Assembly: GCA_019635585.1 (NCBI GenBank)
Contig: JAHBZE010000001.1
Span: 1,364,001 to 1,428,000 of the forward strand
Reading direction: 5' to 3'
Source: Xanthobacteraceae bacterium
GTDB taxonomy: Bacteria; Pseudomonadota; Alphaproteobacteria; Rhizobiales; Xanthobacteraceae
DNA: 64,000 bases
Part shown: positions 7,366-18,960 of the stretch, one piece after another
Layout: each line of letters starts with the position of its first letter
Numbering within the stretch: position 1 is the first letter of the stretch
Translations under genes and position numbers: made by a program
Notes under the pieces: model-generated
The model's input: the letters and a program-made list of their open reading frames with translations, nothing else
Databases searched by the model: none
What the model was told of the DNA's origin: nothing

Positions 7366-10320
7366 ATGTCCGAAATCCGTCCTCTCAAGAAGGGCGACCG
7401 CGTCTTCCTGATCGACGGTTCGTCTTTCATCTTCCGCGCCTATTTCGCGATGTTCAAAGCGGCGCAGTCGCGCGGCAAGGCGTTCACGCGTTCGGACGGC
7501 CTGCCGGTTGGCGCGATCATGACGTTCTCGTCGATGATGTGGAAACTGATGCGCGAAGGCATTGACGGCAAGAAGCCGACGCATGTCGGCTGCGTGTTCG
7601 ATGCGGCCGGCGACGGCTTCCGCAACGAAATCTATTCCGAATATAAAGCGAATCGTGAGGATCCGCCGGAAGACCTGATCCCGCAATTTCCGCTGATGCG
7701 CGATGCGGTCAAAGCCTTCGGCCTGAAGCCGATCGAAGAAAAAGGGTATGAGGCCGACGACCTGATCGCGGCCTATTCGCGCGAGGCGCGCGAGAAAGGC
7801 GCGGAAGTTCTCATCATCGCCGGCGACAAGGACTTGATGCAGCTCGTCCGCAAGGGCGTGACCATGTACGACCCGATGCCGGGCAACGAGCGCAAGATCG
7901 GCGAGAAGGAAGTCGAGGAAAAATTCGGCGTCGAGCCCGAGCGGGTGCCGGACGTGCAGGCGCTCTGCGGCGACTCGACCGACAACGTGCCGGGTGTTCC
8001 CGGAATCGGCATCAAGACCGCGGCGCTACTTATTCAGGAATACGGCGATCTCGAAACGCTCCTGAAGAACGCCGGAAAGATCAAGCAGGACAAGCGCCGC
8101 CAAACCCTGATCGATAACGCCGAGCTTGCGCGCGTCTCGAAGAAGCTCGTGCTTTTGGACGATCGCGCGCCCTTAAGGGTGCCGCTCGACCAGCTCGGCT
8201 TTGACGGCGGCGATCCGGCGAAAGTGGTTGCGTTCCTGAAGGCGATGGAATTCACGCGGCTCACGGAAAGCGTCGCGAAGGCTGCAGGCATCGATCCCTC
8301 AAGCGTCGAACCCGACCCGCTATTATCCGCGGGCGCATCGATCGCGAAGAGCGAGGAAGCGACCAAAGGCTCGCATGTCGCCGACGGCCAGAAGGGTCCG
8401 CTTGCCAGCGAACTCACGCCGCACGCTCTGTTCGCCCAGCGCGAAGCACGGCTGAAGAAAATCCCGTTCGACCACAAGAAATACGAGACCGTCACGACTG
8501 CAAAACAACTCGATAGCTGGATCGAAAAGGCGCGCGCGCAGGGCTATGTCGCGGTCGATACCGAGACGACTTCGCTCGATGCTATGCAGGCCGATCTTTG
8601 CGGTGTGTCGCTTTCGGTCGTGCCGGGCGAGGCCTGTTACATCCCGCTCGGCCATTGCGGCGCTGGCGAAGGCCTGTTCGACGACGGCATTCTTCCCGGT
8701 CAGCTTCCGCTCGCGGAGACCTGCGCGAAGCTGAAAACGATCCTCGAGGACGAGAGCATCCTCAAGATCGGCCAGAACATGAAGTACGACTCGCTGGTGC
8801 TGTCGCGGCAGAACATTCACGTCTCGCCCTATGACGACACCATGCTGATGTCCTATGCACTGGACGCCGGCCGCTCCGGCGGCGGGCACGGCATGGACAA
8901 TCTCGCGCTGAAATTCCTCGGCCATAAGCCGATCGCCTTCGAGGAAGTCGCCGGCAAAGGAAAAAGCGCGGTGAACTTCAATCGTGTCGCGATCGACCGC
9001 GCGACCGAATATGCCGCCGAAGACGCCGACGTCACGTTGCGGCTCTGGCTCTATCTGAAAGCGCGGCTCACCGCCGAAAGCATGAACAACGTCTATGAAA
9101 CGCTGGAACGGCCTTTGGTGCAGGTGCTCGCCGACATGGAAAGGCGCGGGATCGCCATCGACCGGCAGATGCTCTCGCGGCTTTCCGGCGACTTCGCGCA
9201 ATCGACCGCGCGGCTCGAGCACGAAATTTCGAAAATCGCTGGCGAGGAATTCAATCCCGGCAGTCCGAAGCAACTCGGCGACATCCTGTTCGGCAAGATG
9301 GGCCTGCCCGGCGGCACCAAGACCGCGACCGGCGCATGGTCCACGAGCGCGAAGGTGCTGGAAGACCTCGCCGAGGAAGGCCACGAACTGCCAAAGAAAA
9401 TTCTCGAATGGCGTCAGCTATCGAAGCTAAAATCGACCTATACCGACGCGTTGCCGGAATATGTGAACAAGGAAACCAACCGGGTTCACACTTCTTATGC
9501 TTTAGCGGCGACACCAACCGGCCGCCTCGCCTCTTCCGATCCTAACTTGCAGAACATCCCGGTCCGCACCGAGGAAGGCCGCAAGATCCGCAAGGCCTTC
9601 ATCGCGGAGAAAGGCAACCAGCTCGTCTCCGCCGATTATTCTCAGATCGAACTGCGCCTGCTCGCGGAAATCGGCAATGTGCCGCAACTGAAGAAAGCGT
9701 TCCGCGAGGGACTCGACATTCACGCGATGACGGCTTCCGAAATGTTCGGCGTGCCGGTGAAAGACATGCCCGGTGAAATCCGCCGCCGCGCCAAAGCGAT
9801 CAACTTCGGCATCATCTACGGCATCTCGGCTTTCGGGCTTGCGAACCAGCTCGGTATCGGCCGCGAGGAAGCGGGCGCCTATATCAAGAAATATTTCGAG
9901 CGCTTCCCCGGCATTCAGGACTACATGGAAGAAACCAAGAAGTTTGCGCGCATGAACGGCTACGTGACGACGCTGTTCGGCCGCAAGGTTCATTATCCGG
10001 GCATCAAGGACCAGAATCCGTCGGTGCGCGGCTTCAACGAGCGCGCGGCCATCAACGCGCGGCTGCAAGGCACCGCCGCCGATATCATCCGCCGCGCCAT
10101 GATCCGCATGGACGACGCGCTGGCGAAGGCGAAAGTGAATGCGAAGATGCTGCTGCAAGTCCACGACGAACTGATCTTCGAGGTTGCGGACAAGGACGTG
10201 AAGAAGACGCTGCCGGTCGTGACCAAGATCATGGAAGAAGCACCGCTCCCGGCGGTCGCGTTATCCATTCCTTTGTCGGTCGATGCGCGCGCGGCGAGCA
10301 ACTGGGAAGAGGCGCATTAA
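7366..10320 (+). CDS. polA: DNA polymerase I
   Basis: 984 residues with all three classical domains. The 5'-3' exonuclease (about 1-300) contains FDAAGDGFRNE and YEADDLIA. The 3'-5' proofreading domain (about 380-570) keeps the metal ligands in VAVDTETTSL, so proofreading looks intact. The family A polymerase (about 600-984) has motif A ADYSQIELRLLAEI, motif B RRRAKAINFGIIYG and motif C LQVHDELIFE. The enzyme fills gaps after Okazaki primer removal and in excision repair. GAGG lies 4 bases before the ATG. Nothing looks truncated. Confidence 0.97.
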   Translation: MSEIRPLKKGDRVFLIDGSSFIFRAYFAMFKAAQSRGKAFTRSDGLPVGAIMTFSSMMWKLMREGIDGKKPTHVGCVFDAAGDGFRNEIYSEYKANREDPPEDLIPQFPLMRDAVKAFGLKPIEEKGYEADDLIAAYSREAREKGAEVLIIAGDKDLMQLVRKGVTMYDPMPGNERKIGEKEVEEKFGVEPERVPDVQALCGDSTDNVPGVPGIGIKTAALLIQEYGDLETLLKNAGKIKQDKRRQTLIDNAELARVSKKLVLLDDRAPLRVPLDQLGFDGGDPAKVVAFLKAMEFTRLTESVAKAAGIDPSSVEPDPLLSAGASIAKSEEATKGSHVADGQKGPLASELTPHALFAQREARLKKIPFDHKKYETVTTAKQLDSWIEKARAQGYVAVDTETTSLDAMQADLCGVSLSVVPGEACYIPLGHCGAGEGLFDDGILPGQLPLAETCAKLKTILEDESILKIGQNMKYDSLVLSRQNIHVSPYDDTMLMSYALDAGRSGGGHGMDNLALKFLGHKPIAFEEVAGKGKSAVNFNRVAIDRATEYAAEDADVTLRLWLYLKARLTAESMNNVYETLERPLVQVLADMERRGIAIDRQMLSRLSGDFAQSTARLEHEISKIAGEEFNPGSPKQLGDILFGKMGLPGGTKTATGAWSTSAKVLEDLAEEGHELPKKILEWRQLSKLKSTYTDALPEYVNKETNRVHTSYALAATPTGRLASSDPNLQNIPVRTEEGRKIRKAFIAEKGNQLVSADYSQIELRLLAEIGNVPQLKKAFREGLDIHAMTASEMFGVPVKDMPGEIRRRAKAINFGIIYGISAFGLANQLGIGREEAGAYIKKYFERFPGIQDYMEETKKFARMNGYVTTLFGRKVHYPGIKDQNPSVRGFNERAAINARLQGTAADIIRRAMIRMDDALAKAKVNAKMLLQVHDELIFEVADKDVKKTLPVVTKIMEEAPLPAVALSIPLSVDARAASNWEEAH

Positions 10321-10338
10321 GCGTCTATCCTCACGGCT

Positions 10339-10968
10339 ATGAACGACGCGTTGTTTTCGTCGCTATGGGCATTCGCCCTTGCTTCCCTGATTGTTGAGCT
10401 GGTGCCGGGCCCGAACCAGACTTATCTCGCGGCGCTGACGCTCAACCGCGGTACACGCGCCGGCTTCGCCGCAGTGATCGGGATTGCGCTCGGGCTTGGG
10501 GCCTACGGCGTTGCCGCCTCCCTCGGCGTCGCAACCGTGATCAATGAATCGCCGTTTCTCTATCATCTGCTGCGCTGGGCCGGGGCGGTCTACTTTCTCT
10601 GGCTCGCGTGGGACACCTGGAAGGACGAGCCAGACGGAGAGGTCTCCGCGGCGCGCGTCGACTACGAATGGGAGTCCTTCCGTCGTGGGCTCGTGACGAA
10701 CCTTCTCAATCCGAAGGCCGCGATCTTTTATGTCAGCGTGCTGCCGGCATTCATTGTTCCCGGCGCGATGCCGGTTTTCGCGCAGACCGCGCTGATGTCG
10801 GCCCTTTACGTTTCCATCGCGACGGCAACGCATGTGGCGGTCGTGCTGCTCGCCGGGCGCCTTTACGTCTATCTGTCCGACGCGCGCTACCGCGTGCCGG
10901 TGCGGCGGGGAATTGCGATCGCGCTCGTGATTGTCGCGGCGTGGTTCTTGCTCAACACCGCTCGATGA
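10339..10968 (+). CDS. LysE/RhtB-family amino acid exporter
   Basis: 209 residues with five or six hydrophobic helices and the LysE-type N-terminal signature ELVPGPNQTYLAAL, then the conserved NLLNPKAAIFYVSVLPAF. Members export amino acids or related small molecules from the cytoplasm; the substrate here is unknown. It begins 18 bases after polA and may be co-transcribed with it. Its last 17 bases overlap the end of the convergent nitroreductase gene. Confidence 0.88.
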   Translation: MNDALFSSLWAFALASLIVELVPGPNQTYLAALTLNRGTRAGFAAVIGIALGLGAYGVAASLGVATVINESPFLYHLLRWAGAVYFLWLAWDTWKDEPDGEVSAARVDYEWESFRRGLVTNLLNPKAAIFYVSVLPAFIVPGAMPVFAQTALMSALYVSIATATHVAVVLLAGRLYVYLSDARYRVPVRRGIAIALVIVAAWFLLNTAR

Positions 10969-11629
10969 AGACGCTGACCTGTTCGAGTTTCTTCTTGGAG
11001 ATCACCGGCACGCGGCACGCTTCCGCCGGATAACCGGCAACGAGCAGCACATACGGTTTCTCGTTCGCCGGACGGCGGCAAATCTCGTTCAGAAATCCCA
11101 TCGGCGACGGCGTATGCGTGAGCGTAGCCAGCCCCGCATTATGAAGCGAGGCGATCAGAAAACCCATCGCAATGCCGACCGACTCCGGCACGTAATAGTG
11201 CTTCACATGCGAGCCGTCGGGCGCGACCGCATAGCGCTGGCCGAAAATCACGATCAGCCAGGGCGCCACTTCGAGAAACGGCTTGTGCTCGTCGGTGCCG
11301 AGAATGCTAAGCGCGTCGAGCCATTCGTCCGGCGTTTTGCCGCCCTTGTAGAATTCCCGCTCCTCCTCTTCGGCTGCCACGCGGATTTTCGATTTCGTGG
11401 CGGCGTCCGAGATGCAGACGAACGTCCAGGGCTGCTGGTTCGCGCCCGACGGCGCGGTTGCGGCCGTCATTACCGCTTCCTCGATGATCTGCCGTGGCAC
11501 CGGCTTGTCCGAGAAATCCCGTACCGTGCGGCGGCGCTTCATTAGCGCGCGAAAGTCGCCGGCACGCGCGAGCATTTCGGCCTCGCTTCGCGGCGTAAAA
11601 TCGAGGGGATGATAAAGAGGCGCGCTCAT
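10952..11629 (-). CDS. nitroreductase-family flavoprotein
   Basis: 225 residues with the FMN-binding motif RRTVRDFSDKPVP near the N-terminus and ATAPSGANQQPWTF at about 58-71, both typical of the nitroreductase fold. It also carries a long insertion containing HVKHYYVPESVGIAMG. These features place it near the BluB/iodotyrosine-deiodinase-like branch, which uses FMN and NAD(P)H to reduce or dehalogenate small molecules. It overlaps the end of the LysE gene tail to tail and is divergent from pyrE. Confidence 0.88.
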   Translation of the reverse strand: MSAPLYHPLDFTPRSEAEMLARAGDFRALMKRRRTVRDFSDKPVPRQIIEEAVMTAATAPSGANQQPWTFVCISDAATKSKIRVAAEEEEREFYKGGKTPDEWLDALSILGTDEHKPFLEVAPWLIVIFGQRYAVAPDGSHVKHYYVPESVGIAMGFLIASLHNAGLATLTHTPSPMGFLNEICRRPANEKPYVLLVAGYPAEACRVPVISKKKLEQVSVFIERC

Positions 11630-11668
11630 GTTCCGATCCGCTGTTGAAAACTGCCACCAAGATTGGCG

Positions 11669-12316
11669 ATGCCGGTCACCAATGATAGCAAGTCGGGACG
11701 CATTCCGCGCCCCGGACAGAACCCCGTGACCCAGACCCTTTCGCTACCGGATTCGAAAGCCGCCCGCGCGCGGCTGAAAGAGATCATCGCGGCGCGCTCC
11801 TTCGGGCGCGGCGAGATCACACTCGCCTCCGGCAGGAAGAGCGATTTCTACTTCAACCTGAAGCCGACGATGCTTGACCCCGAGGGCGCGGCGCTTCTCG
11901 CCCAGCTCGCGCTTCAAGCGCTCGCGGACGAGAAGCTCGACGCGCTCGGCGGGCTAGAGATGGGCGCAGTGCCGATCTCGGGCGCAGTCGCGGCCTTGAG
12001 CTGGATCACTGGAAAGCCGCTCCCCAACTTCTTCGTGCGCAAGAAGCCGAAGGAGCACGGCGCGAAGCTCTTGGTCGAAGGGCTGATTAAGGGCGAGAGC
12101 CTTGCCGGCAAGAACGTCGCCATCGTCGAGGACGTCACCACCACCGGCGAATCGGCGCTGAAGGCGGCGAACGCCGCGCAAGAATCCGGCGCCAAGGTCG
12201 GGCTGGTCTTGACCATCGTCGACCGGCAGGAAGGTGCGACCGAGACCTTCTCGAAGGCCGGACTTCGCTTCCGCGCGCTGTTTACCGCTGACGAATTCTT
12301 GAAGCAGCAGGCCTAG
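11669..12316 (+). CDS. pyrE: orotate phosphoribosyltransferase
   Basis: 215 residues from the ATG at 11669; an in-frame TTG two codons upstream is less likely. It shows the orotate-binding region [17 protein letters not shown] and the PRPP loop [15 protein letters not shown] typical of OPRT. It converts orotate and PRPP to OMP, the fifth step of pyrimidine synthesis, in the cytoplasm. The N-terminal 25 residues are extra compared with the E. coli enzyme, so an internal start is possible. Confidence 0.93.
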   Translation: MPVTNDSKSGRIPRPGQNPVTQTLSLPDSKAARARLKEIIAARSFGRGEITLASGRKSDFYFNLKPTMLDPEGAALLAQLALQALADEKLDALGGLEMGAVPISGAVAALSWITGKPLPNFFVRKKPKEHGAKLLVEGLIKGESLAGKNVAIVEDVTTTGESALKAANAAQESGAKVGLVLTIVDRQEGATETFSKAGLRFRALFTADEFLKQQA

Positions 12317-12418
12317 CCAAAAGTCGGCCCTTCGGGTGGAATAGGTCTGCAACTTTCCACCGGATCAGGCGTTTAGTCCGGCGGTCATGCGGGCGCGGTA
12401 AAAGCCCCCTCGCGTGCA

Positions 12419-13267
12419 ATGCTGGGAGGCTTGGGTACGGTGACGGCTCGTTCGGTAGTCCGTTTGGTCGTTGCGGCGCTTGGCGCCGGTACGCTTGCAA
12501 TTCTCTCCAGCCCGATTTCCGGCACGCCCGCGGAGGCGCAGGTTTACTACAGCATCTATGGCGGCTACCGGAACACGCCGCCCGCACCCTATCGAGACGA
12601 CCGCCCGCGCTCGAGCGGCAACCCGTTTTCCGATTTCTTTGGCGCGATCTTCGGCAACCGGCATGGCGACGAGGACGACGAAAGAAAGCCCGACGCCTTC
12701 GCCAATCATTGCGTGCGCACCTGCGACGGAAAATTCTTTCCGGTGAACCGCGGCGGCCGCAAGGATCTCTCACTCGATAAAATCTGCCACGCAATGTGCC
12801 CCTCCGCCGAAACCAAGGTGTTCAGCGGCCTCGGCATCGATCAATCGGTCGCGAATGACGGCCAGCGCTATACGGCGCTGCCGAACGCCTTCGCCTACCG
12901 CACCAAGATCGTCGAGAATTGCAGCTGCACCGGCAAGGATCCTTACGGCGTGGTCAATGTCGATCTCGACAACGACGTCACGCTGCAAGGCGGCGATATC
13001 GTCGTGCAGGAATCCGGGTTCAAAGTTTATCGGGGCCCTAAGGATTTCGTCGCGATCGAAAAAGCCGGCATGAGCCCTGCTTTCGTGAAGCAGTTACAAG
13101 CCATTAAAATTCTGCCGAACAATCCCTACGCGCGACAGGCGATGACCGTCACCGTGCGCCAGACGCCTTCGGACATGCCGGAGTTTCTGAGCAACCCGGC
13201 ATCGGAAATTCCGAACCCGAACGCAAATGCGCCGGCGGCCAACCAGCCACCGGCGCAAGCGAACTAG
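12419..13267 (+). CDS. DUF2865 secreted cysteine-containing protein
   Basis: 282 residues. A long signal peptide or anchor (about 8-40, ending SGTPAEAQ) leads to a region with an Arg/Asp/Glu-rich low-complexity patch (about 57-85) and then the DUF2865 core. The core holds paired cysteines in HCVRTCDG, CHAMCP and ENCSCTG, which could form disulfides in the periplasm. The C-terminus is Pro/Asn/Ala-rich. DUF2865 is largely restricted to Hyphomicrobiales and its function is unknown. The gene is 18 bases from the end of the convergent pckA. Confidence 0.8.
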   Translation: MLGGLGTVTARSVVRLVVAALGAGTLAILSSPISGTPAEAQVYYSIYGGYRNTPPAPYRDDRPRSSGNPFSDFFGAIFGNRHGDEDDERKPDAFANHCVRTCDGKFFPVNRGGRKDLSLDKICHAMCPSAETKVFSGLGIDQSVANDGQRYTALPNAFAYRTKIVENCSCTGKDPYGVVNVDLDNDVTLQGGDIVVQESGFKVYRGPKDFVAIEKAGMSPAFVKQLQAIKILPNNPYARQAMTVTVRQTPSDMPEFLSNPASEIPNPNANAPAANQPPAQAN

Positions 13268-13285
13268 CGAAAATTTCGAGCGGTA

Positions 13286-14905
<1,620 letters not shown>

Positions 14906-15191
14906 GAAACTTCCTCCCGTTCACCCCGCCGTTCGGCAGGGCTTCGATCACTTTGCTTTTGTCGAACAAGAGGGCGGCAAATGGGCGAAAATGCCCGCTA
15001 CCCAGCCACCGGCCCCCGGAAAGCGCGGGACCATAGTGAGCGGTTCCCGCGTTGTGAAGCCTTTATGTCATTGCAAAGAGCTGAAGTTCTCTTCAATCCC
15101 GATGAAGTTTCATTGCAGCGCGAAACACTGGAAGCCGGGATTACCGGCACCGACGAGTCACCCTATCCGCGCGCGCGGCAATTCAAGCACG
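14906..15191. other. intergenic region upstream of pckA
   Basis: 286 bases between the pckA start and the end of the HugZ-like gene, both on the minus strand. It holds the pckA ribosome binding site (close to 14906-14920) and presumably its promoter. I see no gene, clear terminator or long repeat. Short G/C-rich dyads occur, but none is followed by a T run. Confidence 0.5.
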
Positions 15192-15674
15192 CTAACCCTG
15201 CGGCCAGCTCATGGTGCCGCTACCAAGAAGTTCCTCCGCGGTCAGATCGGAGATCTTGCCGAAGGTCGCAACCAGATGACCGTGCTCGATCTGGAGCCGC
15301 CAGAACCCGAAGTCGGCGAAATCGGCGTATTTCGCGGCCTCCGGGTGCCGGGCCAGATAGCGCGTTTTCGCCGCGGCCTTCTCCACCTCGACCACCGTGC
15401 CGGTAACCGTCAGCCGGGCCGCGGTCATCGGGTCGAGCGCGTTGGGCTTTTCGGCCAACAGCAGGGAAACCCGAGGATCCTTCCGGATGTTGATGGTGTG
15501 CCGCGCGAGGTTGGAAAGGAGCATCACCGGCGCGCCGTCGGACATGGCGCTAACGCCCGCCAGCGACACATAGGGGTAGCCCTTCTCGCCCTTGGTCGCG
15601 AGGGAGCCGAAGAGCGCCTCGCGCAAAATGAACCGGCTCAAGGCTTTGGGAGACTGGAAGTCGTCCTGTGGCAT
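15192..15674 (-). CDS. HugZ-like pyridoxamine 5'-phosphate oxidase-fold protein
   Basis: 160 residues with a split-barrel flavin/heme-binding fold. Visible stretches are LFGSLATKGEKGYPYVSL near residue 22 and VSLLLAEKPNALDPMTAARL around 80, both characteristic of HugZ/heme-utilisation and PNPOx-like proteins. Family members bind FMN or heme; PNPOx activity is not implied. The gene sits between pckA and the divergent chvI, a position occupied by a similar gene in many Hyphomicrobiales. Confidence 0.8.
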   Translation of the reverse strand: MPQDDFQSPKALSRFILREALFGSLATKGEKGYPYVSLAGVSAMSDGAPVMLLSNLARHTINIRKDPRVSLLLAEKPNALDPMTAARLTVTGTVVEVEKAAAKTRYLARHPEAAKYADFADFGFWRLQIEHGHLVATFGKISDLTAEELLGSGTMSWPQG

Positions 15675-15711
15675 GCGGATTTCTGGAGAAATTGTAATAT
15701 TTCTAGGGGGT

Positions 15712-15785
15712 TACGTTTCGTCTGCCATAGTTTAGGTTGTAGCGGGCTACCGGGTCGCGCCGTCACATTTCGGCCTGCCATAATT
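15712..15785 (+). promoter_or_regulatory. imperfect direct repeat ahead of chvI
   Basis: Two related copies lie about 52 bases apart: TACGTTTCGTCTGCCATAG at 15712-15730 and CACATTTCGGCCTGCCATAA at 15764-15783. They differ by a one-base insertion and a few transitions. They lie between the divergent HugZ-like gene and chvI, in the place expected for autoregulatory sites. A ChvI binding role is inference. Confidence 0.4.
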
Positions 15786-15852
15786 GTTTGAACGGCCCCA
15801 TTCGTTTCAGTTCCACCGATTCCGGGGCCTTACGGTCCGGACAGGAGATTGC

Positions 15853-16554
15853 ATGCCGACCATCGCGCTTGTGGATGACGACCGCAACATTCTGACCTCC
15901 GTTTCGATCGCGCTCGAGGCCGAAGGCTATCGCATCCTCACCTTCACCGATGGTGCATCGGCAATCGAAGGATTCAAGTCGAGCCCCCCGGACCTCGCCA
16001 TTCTCGATATCAAGATGCCGCGCATGGACGGCATGGAGTTGCTCCGCCGCATCCGGCAGAAATCCGACCTGCCGGTGATCTTCCTCACCTCCAAGGATGA
16101 GGAAATCGACGAGTTGTTCGGCCTCAAGATGGGCGCCGACGATTTCATCCGCAAACCGTTCTCGCAGCGGCTCCTGGTCGAACGCGTGAAGGCGGTGCTT
16201 CGCCGCTTCATCCCGAAAGACCAGATGCCGCAAAAGGAAACCGACTCCGCGAAAGTGCTCGAGCGGGGCCAGCTCAAGATGGATCCGGAGCGCCACACCT
16301 GCACCTGGAAGGGCGATCCGGTCACGCTCACCGTCACCGAATTCCTGATCCTGCAGGCGCTCGCCCAGCGCCCGGGCGTCGTCAAAAGCCGCAACGCGCT
16401 AATGGACGCGGCTTACGACGATCAGGTCTATGTCGATGACCGCACGATCGACAGCCACATCAAGCGGCTGCGCAAGAAGTTCAAGGCGGTCGACGACGAT
16501 TTCGAAATGATCGAAACGTTGTACGGTGTCGGCTACCGTTTCAAGGAAGCCTGA
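15853..16554 (+). CDS. chvI: two-component response regulator ChvI
   Basis: The ATG at 15853 is preceded by AGGAG at 15843-15847; the open frame extends upstream but lacks receiver-domain sequence there. The 233-residue product has a receiver domain with acidic pocket DDD at 8-10, phospho-acceptor Asp52 in LDIKMP and a Lys in SKDEEID. An OmpR/PhoB winged helix follows from about 130, with the DNA-binding loop [16 protein letters not shown]. With ChvG it forms the acid/cell-envelope stress system (ExoS/ChvI, BvrS/BvrR) of Hyphomicrobiales. It starts the chvI-chvG-hprK operon. Confidence 0.95.
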   Translation: MPTIALVDDDRNILTSVSIALEAEGYRILTFTDGASAIEGFKSSPPDLAILDIKMPRMDGMELLRRIRQKSDLPVIFLTSKDEEIDELFGLKMGADDFIRKPFSQRLLVERVKAVLRRFIPKDQMPQKETDSAKVLERGQLKMDPERHTCTWKGDPVTLTVTEFLILQALAQRPGVVKSRNALMDAAYDDQVYVDDRTIDSHIKRLRKKFKAVDDDFEMIETLYGVGYRFKEA

Positions 16555-16591
16555 ACGAAAGCGCGGGCATTGACCTGCGATCCGCTCGCCT

Positions 16592-18475
16592 ATGAAGGCA
16601 GACGTCGAAAAGCCCGCGCAGAACCGCTCCGAAGTTTCGGGCCGCCGGCGTTTGCGCTCTATCCTCGCGCGCATCGTCGATCCGCTTGGCCTGCGCTACT
16701 GGCTCGGCCTCGCGCAGCGTCCGGAAAATCAGGCCCGGCCTGAATCGCTGCTGCCGGAAAACGCGGGCTTCTTCCGCCGCATTGGAAGTTTTCTCGCGTT
16801 CCAGGCGTTCTCGTCGCTCCGCCGCCGCATCGTTCTGCTCAATCTCCTCGGCCTCGTCACGCTGGTCAGCGGCATTCTTTATCTCTCCGAATACCGTGCC
16901 GGGCTGATCGAGGCGCGCGTGCAGTCGCTTCTGACACAGGGTGAGATCATCGCCGCCGCGATCGCAAGCACGACCCGCGCAGACGCAAGCAACATTCCGA
17001 TCGATCCCGAGAAGCTTCTGGAGTTGCAGGCCGGCGAAAGTTATCTGCCGAGCGACGACCTTTCGGCGCTGGAATTTCCGATCAACCCCGAGACCGTGGC
17101 ACCGCTCCTGCGCCGGCTGATCACGCCGATCAATACGCGCGCGCGCATCTACGACCGCGACGGCGGCCTGCTGCTCGATTCACGCACGCTCAGCGTGACC
17201 GGAGAAATTCTCCGCTTCGACCTGCCCTCGCTGAACGAACAGCAGCCCCAGATCAACCCAATCCGCGCGTGGTGGCGCAGCGTGCGGCTCTATTTCCGCT
17301 CCGGCGGCCTGCCAATCTACAAGGAAATCGGCACCGCGAACGGCAAGGGCTACAGCGAAGTGGACACCGCGCTCACCGGGCAAAGCGACTCGGAAGTGCG
17401 CGTCAACGAGCGCGGCGAAGTCATCATCTCGGTCGCAATTCCCGTACAGCGCTTTCGCGGCGTGCTCGGCGTGTTGATGCTGCAAACGCAAGGCGGCGAA
17501 ATCGACAACGCGGTCGAAGCCGAGCGCCTTGTCATCGTGCGCGTGTTCCTGATCGCAGCCGCGGTCATGATCGTGCTTTCGTTCCTGCTTGCCGGCACCA
17601 TTGCAGGCCCGATGCGGCGGTTAGCTGAAGCCGCCGAACATGTGCGCCGACGCACGCGCTCGCGCGTCGAAATTCCCGACATGACCGCACGCGCCGACGA
17701 GATCGGGCACCTTTCTGGTGCGTTCCGCGACATGACCAATTCGCTCTATTCGCGCATCGAGGCGATCGAGAGCTTCGCCGCCGACGTCGCGCATGAGCTC
17801 AAGAATCCGTTGACCTCGCTGCGCTCGGCGGTCGAAACGCTGCCGCTCGCAAAAAACGAGGAATCGCGCGAACGGCTGCTCGCTGTCATCCAGCACGACA
17901 TCAAGCGTCTCGACCGCCTGATCTCCGACATCTCCGATGCGAGCCGGCTCGACGCCGATCTTCTGCGTCACGAGGCGGAGCCGGTGGACTTGCGAAAGCT
18001 GCTCACCGCGGTGTCCGACATTGCGAACGACGTGCCGCGCGAGGACGGCGTCTCCGTCGAAGTCCTCTTCGAACCGAAGAACGGGCAGTTCGCAATTCTC
18101 GGCAACGACTCGCGGCTTGGACAGGTGATCGACAACCTGGTCGAGAATGCGCGCTCGTTCTCGCCGCAGAACGGAAAAGTGCGCGTGCTCTGCAAGCGCA
18201 TCGGCAACGAAATCGAAATCGCGGTCGAAGACGAAGGTCCGGGCGTCAGGCCGGAAGCGCTGACGCGCATCTTCGAGCGCTTCTATACGGATCGTCCCGC
18301 GCATCGCTTCGGGCAGAATTCCGGTCTCGGCCTTTCGATCTCGAAGCAGATCGTGGAAGCCCATGGCGGTCGCATCTGGGCGGAAAACCGTCTCGCTGCG
18401 GCATCAAGTCCGGGTGACGCGCCGAAGATCGCGGGCGCCCGTTTCGTCATGCGGCTTCCGGCCGCGAAAGCCTGA
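16592..18475 (+). CDS. chvG: sensor histidine kinase ChvG
   Basis: 627 residues. Order: cytoplasmic N-terminus, transmembrane helix about 87-107, a periplasmic sensor region to about 310, a second helix about 312-333, HAMP, H-box ADVAHELKNPLTSLRS with phospho-accepting His401, then the N box NLVENARSF, G1 DEGPGVR and G2 GLGLSISKQI of the ATPase domain. It is the membrane partner of ChvI. In relatives the small periplasmic repressor ExoR binds this sensor; no exoR is in the window. The stop overlaps the hprK start by one base (TGATG). Confidence 0.95.
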   Translation: MKADVEKPAQNRSEVSGRRRLRSILARIVDPLGLRYWLGLAQRPENQARPESLLPENAGFFRRIGSFLAFQAFSSLRRRIVLLNLLGLVTLVSGILYLSEYRAGLIEARVQSLLTQGEIIAAAIASTTRADASNIPIDPEKLLELQAGESYLPSDDLSALEFPINPETVAPLLRRLITPINTRARIYDRDGGLLLDSRTLSVTGEILRFDLPSLNEQQPQINPIRAWWRSVRLYFRSGGLPIYKEIGTANGKGYSEVDTALTGQSDSEVRVNERGEVIISVAIPVQRFRGVLGVLMLQTQGGEIDNAVEAERLVIVRVFLIAAAVMIVLSFLLAGTIAGPMRRLAEAAEHVRRRTRSRVEIPDMTARADEIGHLSGAFRDMTNSLYSRIEAIESFAADVAHELKNPLTSLRSAVETLPLAKNEESRERLLAVIQHDIKRLDRLISDISDASRLDADLLRHEAEPVDLRKLLTAVSDIANDVPREDGVSVEVLFEPKNGQFAILGNDSRLGQVIDNLVENARSFSPQNGKVRVLCKRIGNEIEIAVEDEGPGVRPEALTRIFERFYTDRPAHRFGQNSGLGLSISKQIVEAHGGRIWAENRLAAASSPGDAPKIAGARFVMRLPAAKA

Positions 18476-18927
18476 TGCAAGGAAGCGGCAGCGAACACGC
18501 GACCGCGGTCCTCGCGGGTCCGCGCGCGGTTCTGATCCGCGGACCTGCCGGCTCGGGAAAATCACAGCTTGCCTGGTCGCTGCTCAAGGCCGCGGAACGC
18601 GGCGAAATCCCCTTCGCCCGGCTGGTCGCCGACGACCGCGTTGCACTTTCGGTGGTGAACGGCCGGCTGATCGCGTCGGCGCCGAAGCAGATCGAAGGCC
18701 TGATCGAATTGCGGGGCGCCGGCATCCGGCGCGTTCCATTCGAGCCATTTGCCGTCGTCGGGCTCGTGGTCGATCTCGCGGCGAGGGACGCCGAGCGGGT
18801 TCCGGCGGAAACCGCACTCCAAACCGCGCTCCTGGGCGTCACATTGCCGCGCGTTCCGGTCGCAGAAGGCAGTGAAGCATTGCCTTTGGTCCTGCGGATA
18901 CTAGCGGAATCGCCAGGACCGCGTTGA
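18475..18927 (+). CDS. hprK: short alpha-type HPr kinase/phosphorylase
   Basis: 150 residues, containing only the C-terminal catalytic half found in alphaproteobacterial HprK. The P-loop is GPAGSGKS with Lys29; the HprK-type region LVADDRVAL and the later GAGIRRVPFEP follow. It phosphorylates HPr on a serine, tying the nitrogen-type PTS to nutrient state. It overlaps chvG by one base, so translation is coupled to the sensor kinase, an arrangement conserved in rhizobia. Confidence 0.9.
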   Translation: MQGSGSEHATAVLAGPRAVLIRGPAGSGKSQLAWSLLKAAERGEIPFARLVADDRVALSVVNGRLIASAPKQIEGLIELRGAGIRRVPFEPFAVVGLVVDLAARDAERVPAETALQTALLGVTLPRVPVAEGSEALPLVLRILAESPGPR

Positions 18928-18960
18928 GCGCTTGCATTCCGCAATGCACGTAACCAATAT

